DNA from: an uncultured Coriobacteriaceae bacterium
GTDB lineage: Bacteria > Actinomycetota > Coriobacteriia > Coriobacteriales > Atopobiaceae
Assembly (NCBI GenBank): GCA_902766835.1
Contig: CACXFC010000201.1
Coordinates: 1-38,876, forward strand
DNA length: 38,876 nt
Reading direction: 5' to 3'
The first letter of the stretch is position 1; the number at the start of each line of letters is the position of its first letter. The notes beneath the pieces are model-generated. The model made no database searches. It was given only the letters and a program-made list of their open reading frames with translations, and was not told the DNA's origin. The translations under genes were made by a program, and so were the position numbers. Below are positions 33,796-38,876 of this stretch, piece after piece.

Positions 33796-33821
33796 GAAAT
33801 TAGGGCATGTCCCCTAATTTC
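33796..33821. repeat. Short family 1 derivative
   Basis: GAAATTAGGG (33796) pairs with CCCTAATTTC (33812) around CATGTC. It equals the outer ends of a family 1 palindrome with the inner stem deleted. An extra AATTAGGGGA lies just upstream (33782). Confidence 0.8.
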
Positions 33822-33904
33822 CGGAATGCCCCCCAGCGCACGTCATTGCCCTACAATCCACTGGAGGGGAAGGCGTGCAGGGCAAAGCCAATGAGGGGGC
33901 TGCC

Positions 33905-34678
33905 ATGGGACTGCTTGAGAGGCTCTTCGGAGAAGTGCACGTGCCAGGCGCCGATGGTGTGCGCATCCTCGATGTGCCCAGCGCCATGAACTTGCGCGAG
34001 CTGGGCAACTATGACACCCCGGCAGGCAAGACGGCTGCTCATCGCTTTTTGCGTTGTGGCTCCACGCGCTGCATGAGCCAGAAGGACCGCGCCTGGCTGC
34101 GCGAATACGGTCTGACGCATGTGCTTGACCTGCGCGGCTATGGCGAAAGCCCCGAGCAGACTTGCCCCTTTGCGCGCGAGCGGGGCATGGTGTGGAAGAA
34201 CGTCTCGCTCTTCGGGCAGAACCTCTCGGACCCCGAACTTGTGGCGGCACAGGGCAACCTCGACTACCTGGCGCGAGGATATCTGGCCATGCTGGGCAAC
34301 CACGAGGCGGTCTGCGAGGCACTGACCTTTTTGGCAGAAGTTCCGCAGCAGGAGTGCGCGCTCTTCCACTGCGCGGCGGGCATGGACCGCACCGGGATGG
34401 TCTCGATGCTGCTGTTGGGCGCGGCCGGTGTGTCGCGCAGCGACATTGTGCGCGACTACCTGTACTCGTTTGCATCCGTGCATGACGTAGACGCCTTCGT
34501 GCAGACAGGCGAGGTGCCCAAGGCCCTGGCGGGAACTCGGCTTGAGGGCAGGCTGCAGACGGTGGGCAAGGTCTACGACGCGCTGGTGCGTGCATACGGA
34601 GATGTGGGTAGCTACCTGCGAGCCTGTGGTATGGACGACGCGACCCTTGCGGCCCTGCGCAGCCGCCTGTTGGGATAA
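33905..34678 (+). CDS. Tyrosine-protein phosphatase (PTP/DSP-like)
   Basis: 257-aa phosphatase with the P-loop HCAAGMDRTG (His155, Cys156, Arg162), the CX5R motif of the dual-specificity/LipA-like bacterial family. The preceding strand ends in LFHCAAG, and the conserved N-terminal NLRELGNY (29-36) and LDLRGYGE (75-81) are typical of this family. It could act on phosphotyrosine or on inositol phosphates or phosphoinositides. The start at 33905 has GAGGGGG upstream; a GTG at 33875 with GGAGGGG would add ten residues and is possible. A weak -10 (TACAAT, 33852) lies just before. Confidence 0.88.
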   Translation: MGLLERLFGEVHVPGADGVRILDVPSAMNLRELGNYDTPAGKTAAHRFLRCGSTRCMSQKDRAWLREYGLTHVLDLRGYGESPEQTCPFARERGMVWKNVSLFGQNLSDPELVAAQGNLDYLARGYLAMLGNHEAVCEALTFLAEVPQQECALFHCAAGMDRTGMVSMLLLGAAGVSRSDIVRDYLYSFASVHDVDAFVQTGEVPKALAGTRLEGRLQTVGKVYDALVRAYGDVGSYLRACGMDDATLAALRSRLLG

Positions 34679-34687
34679 CGTGCGCCG

Positions 34688-34786
34688 GGGGCACAAAACT
34701 GCCCGGCAATTTAGCGCTCCGGGGTTGCAGATTCGAGACCGCACCTTAGTCCTGGAGCACTAAATTGCCGGGCAGTTTTGTGCCCC
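34688..34786. repeat. 99-bp long inverted repeat (family 3, copy B)
   Basis: Arms of 36 bases (34688-34723 and 34751-34786) match at 34 positions; the loop has 27 bases. The outer end is GGGGCACAAAACTGCCCGGC. It shares the words GGCACAAAA and CCCGGCA with copy A at 27807 but in a different order. It lies between two genes on the same strand. Confidence 0.95.
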
Positions 34787-34871
34787 AAGCATCAGGGCGC
34801 GACTCTCAATCACCCTAAAAGGGGTAGCATCAAAGCCGCAAATAGAAGCAGCTCTTTCGAGGAGGAACCTC

Positions 34872-35339
34872 ATGATCGTCTCGGCACTCGATGCGGCACA
34901 GTTTGACACCACGACCGCAAAGCGCCTATCCCGCGCCATGGAATGGCTTGGCCAGACCGATATGGCCGCCCTGACTCCCGGCCGTCACGACATCGATGGC
35001 GACGAGATCTATGCCAACGTCATGGAGGTCACTACGATGCTTCCGGCCGAGAAGCAGTTTGAGGCTCACCATCGCTACATCGACATTCATTACGTCATCG
35101 AGGGTACGGAGCTCATTGGCGTGGCGCCGGTGGGGGAGTGCCCGGTCGTGCAGGAGTATGCGGAGGCGGACGACTACAGCCTACATACCGACCCTGCCGA
35201 TCCCGCTCGCGTGAGCTGGGCGCTGCTGAAGGCTGGCGAGCTTTGCGTGACGCCGCCCGCCGATGCCCACAAGCCTGCGTGTGCGGCAGATGGGCCGACA
35301 CATCTCAAGAAAGCCTGCGTTAAGGTGCTCGTGGGCTAG
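34872..35339 (+). CDS. YhcH/YjgK/YiaL-family protein
   Basis: 155-aa small cupin-like protein of the YhcH/YjgK/YiaL (DUF386) family, which includes EbgC and proteins of sialic-acid and uronate pathways. Typical parts are PGRHDIDGDEIYANVMEVTT (41-60), FEAHHRYIDIHYVIEGTE (69-86) with the clustered His residues of a metal site, and the end FxxGELCVTPPADAHKP. These proteins are thought to act as sugar anomerases or isomerases. The site GAGGAAC lies before the ATG. Neighbours give no sialate or uronate pathway, so the substrate is open. Confidence 0.92.
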   Translation: MIVSALDAAQFDTTTAKRLSRAMEWLGQTDMAALTPGRHDIDGDEIYANVMEVTTMLPAEKQFEAHHRYIDIHYVIEGTELIGVAPVGECPVVQEYAEADDYSLHTDPADPARVSWALLKAGELCVTPPADAHKPACAADGPTHLKKACVKVLVG

Positions 35340-35395
35340 TTTGAATATCCGGGGCAGCAGGGGTCCCGTATGCAGACGAAAACGGAGGGACGTGG

Positions 35396-35426
35396 CACTC
35401 TCACTACCAATCGGTAGGCTAGAGTG
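35396..35426 (+). promoter_or_regulatory. Inverted repeat before the dehydrogenase gene
   Basis: CACTCT and CTACC on the left (35396, 35404) pair with GGTAG and AGAGTG on the right (35413, 35421). It ends 39 bases before the ATG at 35466 and could be an operator or a leader hairpin. Confidence 0.35.
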
Positions 35427-35465
35427 TTGCCCGTGTCGACCGGTATTTCAGGGGAGGGGCTTGAG

Positions 35466-36425
35466 ATGATGGACCTAAGGGGAGAGCGGGTACTCGTAAC
35501 GCTGCCATTGACCGAGGCGCAACGTCTTGAGTTTGATGCGCTTGCCGCAGGCGCAGGTGCTACGTGCGTATTTGCGCCATCCAACGAGGTGACCCAGGAA
35601 GACGTTGACGGTGCAGCCATCGTGCTGGGCAACGTGCCGGCAAAGCTGCTGCACGGGCAACAGAGCCTAAGGTGGCTGCAGACTTACACGGCCGGCTACG
35701 ACCAGTATGTGGCGCCGGGCTTGCTGGCTGAAGGTACCATCCTCACCTGCGCGACCGGCGCGTATGGCCAGGCGGTGTCGGAGCACATGTTTGCCCAGCT
35801 CCTCTGCCTCATGAAGAAGCTGCACCTCTATCGTGATCACCAGCATGAGGGCGCTTGGACAGACGAGGGTCCCATCACTTCGCTTGTGGGGGCAACTGTG
35901 CTCGTGCTGGGCACCGGTGACATTGGCTCGAGCTTCGCGCGCCTGGTGTGCGCGCTTGGCGCCACGGCGTGGGGTGTGCGGCGTAGGGTTGACGAGCCCG
36001 TGGAGCCCTTCGAGCGGCTGTTCTCGTTTGATCAGCTCGCTGAGGTGCTTCCCCAGGTTGATGTGGTTGCCAGCGTGCTGCCGAGCACGCCCGAGACGCG
36101 CGGCCTTGCCAATGCGGAGTTCTTCGCGGCCATGAAGCCCGGTGCGTTCTTCGTCAATGCCGGCCGTGGCGACCTTGTGGTCTCCGAGGACCTAATTGAC
36201 GCGCTGGAATCAGGGCACCTTGCTGGCGCTGCGCTCGACGTGACCAATCCCGAACCGCTGCCTGCAGACCATCCGCTCTGGCAGCAGACCAATGTGCTGA
36301 TTACGCCGCATATCTCGGGTGGCTGGCACCTTCAGGCAACCATCGACAATGCGGTGAGTCTCTGCAAGGGCAACCTAGAGGCCTACCTATCCGGAAATCC
36401 GCTGCGCAACGTGGTGGCGCGCTAA
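35466..36425 (+). CDS. D-isomer-specific 2-hydroxyacid dehydrogenase
   Basis: NAD-dependent dehydrogenase, 319 aa, cytoplasmic. The Rossmann motif is LGTGDIG (148-154). The catalytic residues of the family are in place: Arg234 (NAGRGD), Glu263 (NPEPLP) and His282 (TPHISGG). The substrate-binding N-terminal lobe is divergent from LdhA and SerA, nearer to the phosphoglycerate/glyoxylate-type branch, so I cannot name the substrate. The ATG at 35466 has GGAGGGG upstream; a second ATG follows at once at 35469. It may follow the YhcH-type gene on one transcript, across 126 bases. Confidence 0.92.
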   Translation: MMDLRGERVLVTLPLTEAQRLEFDALAAGAGATCVFAPSNEVTQEDVDGAAIVLGNVPAKLLHGQQSLRWLQTYTAGYDQYVAPGLLAEGTILTCATGAYGQAVSEHMFAQLLCLMKKLHLYRDHQHEGAWTDEGPITSLVGATVLVLGTGDIGSSFARLVCALGATAWGVRRRVDEPVEPFERLFSFDQLAEVLPQVDVVASVLPSTPETRGLANAEFFAAMKPGAFFVNAGRGDLVVSEDLIDALESGHLAGAALDVTNPEPLPADHPLWQQTNVLITPHISGGWHLQATIDNAVSLCKGNLEAYLSGNPLRNVVAR

Positions 36426-36446
36426 CGATCGCGTTCGTGGCGTAGC

Positions 36447-37694
36447 CTAATTCCTGCGCTGCTTCTCCCAGGGGCGTGTGGTCACACGCCAATGCAGGTA
36501 GAACAGCAGGGCGCCTGCGGATGCCGCGAGGATGATGCCCGCGCCGATGGGGGCGGCGTAGGAGCCCGTGATGTCGTAGGCAAAGCCTGCGATTGTCACG
36601 CCAAGGGCCGAGGCAAGGCTCGTGAATAGCGACATGGCAGAGTAGGCATCAGCGTACTGGCGGTCGCCGTAGAGGTGGCGCGTGAGCAGCGAGACGCCGA
36701 GCGAACCGATGGAAAAGCTTGTGCCGAACAGGAAGCCGGAAGCAAGCAACGACGCCTGACCACCAAGGTTGAGCAGGATGAGCACGAGGCCGCAGGTTGT
36801 GGTGACTAGCGAGCAGACGATGGCCTTGAAGATGCCCCATCGGTCGGCGATGGCGCCAAGCGCGAATTTGCTGAAGACGTTGCCTACCATCGACGCGGAG
36901 AGAAGCAGGGCTCCGACCTGCGCGCTGTAGCCATAGTCTTGGGCGAGCGATGCCATGTGTCCGGAGAGCGAGGTGATGAGGACGATGCACAGCACGAAGG
37001 CGACCAGTGCGACGAAGGTCGGGGTGAACACGCGGAAGGTGAGGCCAAGGTCGCTGGGGGTGCCGGTATCCGTCTCTTCGGGTTTCTCATCGGCTCCGTA
37101 GGGCGTAAGTCCCACCTCTTGTGGGGTGAGGGGGCAGAACAGGAGCACCGGAAGAATGGTGAGCAGGGTGAACCCCACGTAGCCAAGGTACGCCGTTTGA
37201 TACCCGAAGCGCTGGATGCAGCTCGTCACGATGGGGCTGGCGATGGCCGACCCGATGCCGGAGCCCGAGAGCGCGATGCCCGTGATGGTGCCCCTGCCCT
37301 TCTCGAACCAGTTGCCGATGTAGAGCGTGATGACGAGCATCGAGACGGCGGCAAAGCCGATGCCGCGCACGATGGCCGCGACATCCATCACGAGCGTGTT
37401 TGGTGCCAAGGCTATGACTACGCCGGATACGAGCACAAGCAGGCTCGCAACGGTCATGATGTTGCGCATCTTGTGCCCATGCGCAATAGAGCGTGACACG
37501 ATGGGCGTGAAGAAGCCAATGGCTAGATTGGAGAGGGAAAAGTGCATCGTGATGGCACCTTGGCCCGTTCCCAGACTGTCTGCCATAGGCTTGTAGAACA
37601 CGCCGTAGGCATTGGGAAGACCCATCGTTCCGCATGCCATCAGGCAGACGAGAACGGCAACTTTCAAGTAGGTGAATTTGCTTGCCTTGCCCAT
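36447..37694 (-). CDS. MFS transporter, OFA (oxalate/formate antiporter) type
   Basis: 415-aa permease with 12 hydrophobic segments. Family hallmarks are the N-terminal YGVFYKPMADSL (31-41) and the RG-motif segment VRGIGFAAVSML (109-120). The two halves are separated by a hydrophilic linker (about 195-220). The OFA family includes oxalate/formate and monocarboxylate antiporters, but the substrate here is unknown. It converges with the hydroxyacid dehydrogenase (gap of 21 bases). A link to the acid produced or used by that dehydrogenase is only suggested by position. GGAGGGA precedes the ATG. Confidence 0.87.
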   Translation of the reverse strand: MGKASKFTYLKVAVLVCLMACGTMGLPNAYGVFYKPMADSLGTGQGAITMHFSLSNLAIGFFTPIVSRSIAHGHKMRNIMTVASLLVLVSGVVIALAPNTLVMDVAAIVRGIGFAAVSMLVITLYIGNWFEKGRGTITGIALSGSGIGSAIASPIVTSCIQRFGYQTAYLGYVGFTLLTILPVLLFCPLTPQEVGLTPYGADEKPEETDTGTPSDLGLTFRVFTPTFVALVAFVLCIVLITSLSGHMASLAQDYGYSAQVGALLLSASMVGNVFSKFALGAIADRWGIFKAIVCSLVTTTCGLVLILLNLGGQASLLASGFLFGTSFSIGSLGVSLLTRHLYGDRQYADAYSAMSLFTSLASALGVTIAGFAYDITGSYAAPIGAGIILAASAGALLFYLHWRVTTRPWEKQRRN

Positions 37695-37768
37695 GTGATT
37701 CCCTCCGAGCCTGGCATTTCCATGTGTGGCTATCCTCCTCGTATTCTATCTGAGGGTTTTGCATAGCC

Positions 37769-38047
37769 GTGCTAGCTGCTGAGTATGGTTGTCATGCACT
37801 ACGTGTATGGGTTGGGGCAAACAAGAACCTTCCCACGCTGAGCGACTTGAGACGGCGCGGCGTCACCCTCTGCCTTATTACGCTCTGCTACTCCTCGCCC
37901 AACGTGGGCCTCTTTGACCACGTGATTCGCCTGTCTTCGCGTGAGTACTCGAACGTGGGCATCCACCCCATGAAGGTGCTGGTCGAGTACATGATGCGTC
38001 GCGCGCTTGTGGTGAGCGCGGAGGAGTGGGCCACACCTCCTGCATGA
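37769..38047 (+). pseudogene. Possible remnant of a SIS-domain (RpiR-like) regulator
   Basis: The region 37695-38142 has no confident gene. The frame 37769-38047 encodes 92 residues whose C-terminal two thirds look protein-like: LRRRGVTLCLITLCYSSPNV, then IRLSSREYSNVGIHPMKVLV and a helical end. The layout (GVxxxLIT, SP, DHVIRL) resembles the end of a SIS domain of RpiR/MurR regulators. No start codon with a ribosome site and no helix-turn-helix are present, so I read it as the 3' remnant of a lost gene. This is a weak call. Confidence 0.3.
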
Positions 38048-38090
38048 ATGAAACCGGCGCACGTTCAGCCTTGCATGCTGAACGTGCGCC
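38046..38090 (-). terminator. Terminator after the isomerase gene
   Basis: A perfect 14-bp stem (GGCGCACGTTCAGC at 38056, GCTGAACGTGCGCC at 38077) with a 7-base loop. On the minus strand GGTTTCATTC follows. It lies 53 bases after the isomerase stop. Confidence 0.65.
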
Positions 38091-38142
38091 GAGTGTGTGA
38101 GATGGCCAAAGGATGTAGGCCATCGGTTTTGGATGATGGCTT

Positions 38143-38876
38143 CTAGCAGACGACCGTCACGGGCACGTCGAGGATCTTGGCCACCTTCTTGATGGTCTCG
38201 GTCCAGCTGCCCTGCGCTGCGGCAAAGTGGTGCGTGGGGCCACACTCGCACCAGCGGTTGTTCCACTCGCGCGCGCCGATGCTAAAGCGCGTGCGGAAGG
38301 TCGTGTCGCCGTTGCCCAGCGTGGGGCCGTCCTCGATCACGCCCTCGCTCACCACGAACTTGAAGTGCCCGTCGGCATCCTGCGTGATGCCCAGATAGGT
38401 GATGGGGCCCGCCTTGGGGTAGAAGCGCGTGAGGAAGCCGCCGCCCGCCTTGCCGTGGAACACATCGACGATCTCCATGGAGGCCTTGCGAGCGGTGGAG
38501 AAGCACGCATCGCCCGAGCCAGAGTGGCCGATGAGCACCACGTCGTCGTTGAAGTCGAAGGTGTAGAACTCCGAGAGCTGGCAGGCACCGGAGAGGACCT
38601 TGCATATCATCATGCCCATGGCCACCTTGATGTCGCCCTCCACAGCGCAGGCGACGCCCTGCTTGATGAGCATCGAGAACGCGGGAATGAGCATGGAGTC
38701 GAGGACTCCTGCCTTGCCCTGGGCGAAGCCGTCGTCGTGGCTGGCAACGAAGCCCAGCTCCTCGTCCTTCACCCACTGCTCGAAGGCCACGACGTAGCGT
38801 GCCATCTCGTGGATGCTCGCCTCGTCGTAGTCACCGAGGATGTCGAAGGTGTCGTGGATGTCGGCAACCTTGGCGG
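38143..38876 (-). CDS. L-fucose/L-arabinose isomerase-family protein, partial
   Basis: C-terminal part of a sugar isomerase-like protein of the L-fucose isomerase fold; 244 residues are seen and the frame runs off the window, so the ATG at 38805 is internal. Family traits include EGDIKVAMGMMICKVLSG (about the metal-binding core, with the Glu-Gly-Asp stretch), DFNDDVVLIGHSGSGDACFS, and the end HHFAAAQGSWTETIKK. Full-length members have about 450-600 residues. A keto/aldo sugar isomerisation fits the sugar-rich surroundings. The exact sugar cannot be told from this part. A hairpin terminator follows the stop. Confidence 0.85.
   Translation of the reverse strand, partial: AKVADIHDTFDILGDYDEASIHEMARYVVAFEQWVKDEELGFVASHDDGFAQGKAGVLDSMLIPAFSMLIKQGVACAVEGDIKVAMGMMICKVLSGACQLSEFYTFDFNDDVVLIGHSGSGDACFSTARKASMEIVDVFHGKAGGGFLTRFYPKAGPITYLGITQDADGHFKFVVSEGVIEDGPTLGNGDTTFRTRFSIGAREWNNRWCECGPTHHFAAAQGSWTETIKKVAKILDVPVTVVC

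Noticed and set aside
34731-34746. tRNA-like word ATTCGAGACC in the family 3 loop
   Set aside because: No cloverleaf can be formed; it is the loop of a long inverted repeat.

Overview
The window is about 60% G+C and dense with genes. Its content suggests a high-GC, gut-type, fermentative actinobacterium. It carries 6-phospho-beta-glucosidases, a lactose/cellobiose-type PTS permease, a C69 dipeptidase, AgrC/LytTR-type and OmpR-type two-component systems, a DUF4179/ECF pair and many sugar-phosphate genes. Coriobacteriia (Collinsella/Olsenella-like) is my best guess, from gene content only. I saw no rRNA, tRNA, CRISPR array, prophage or complete insertion sequence.

Layout. 1-870: C-terminal part of a GH1 6-phospho-beta-glucosidase. 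1202-3305: LytTR response regulator and GHKL sensor kinase. 3392-5978 (minus): OmpR regulator, HAMP-type kinase and an HD-domain protein, apparently one operon, preceded by a UBA-domain membrane protein (6083-6628) with its own terminator. 6773-10052: msrA, a C69 dipeptidase and an AI-2E-family permease. 10152-13845: a beta-glucoside locus with a divergent GntR/UTRA regulator, a second GH1 enzyme and an orphan PTS EIIC. A 404-bp gap with five stem-loops follows, then mannose-6-phosphate isomerase and a ROK sugar kinase (14250-16134). 16231-17861 (minus): ECF sigma factor with a DUF4179 membrane protein. 18248-19797: a hotdog thioesterase and a RelB/DinJ-like antitoxin with a PIN-domain toxin. 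19804-23465 (minus): an MFS sugar transporter, a HUMPS/KGPDC-like decarboxylase and a fusion of a PTS EIIB-like domain to a ROK-like domain that has lost its kinase motifs. 23794-27760: a HAD phosphatase and a partner-switching pair (membrane-bound SpoIIE/RsbU phosphatase fused to an RsbW-like ATPase, then a STAS protein). 27934-29364: a beta-helix-like lipoprotein. 29569-36425: a ribokinase-like kinase, a ferredoxin-type aldo/keto reductase, thymidine kinase, a MazG-like pyrophosphohydrolase, a HAD phosphatase, a PTP-type phosphatase, a YhcH/YjgK protein and a 2-hydroxyacid dehydrogenase. 36447-38876: an OFA-type MFS transporter, a probable gene remnant and an L-fucose-isomerase-like gene cut by the window end.

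The main theme is uptake and phosphorylation of plant or host sugars: phospho-glucosides are cleaved by GH1 enzymes and sugar phosphates are fed into central metabolism, with several signalling systems around these genes. The most unusual coding feature is the EIIB-ROK fusion (19804-21300). Its EIIB cysteine is kept, but the ROK phosphate-binding motif and catalytic aspartate are gone, so it looks like a PTS-linked sensor rather than a kinase.

The non-coding DNA is also notable. Three families of long intergenic palindromes are scattered through the window. One has four full copies of 60-62 bp, two of them identical, whose differences are mirrored in both arms, plus decayed half copies.
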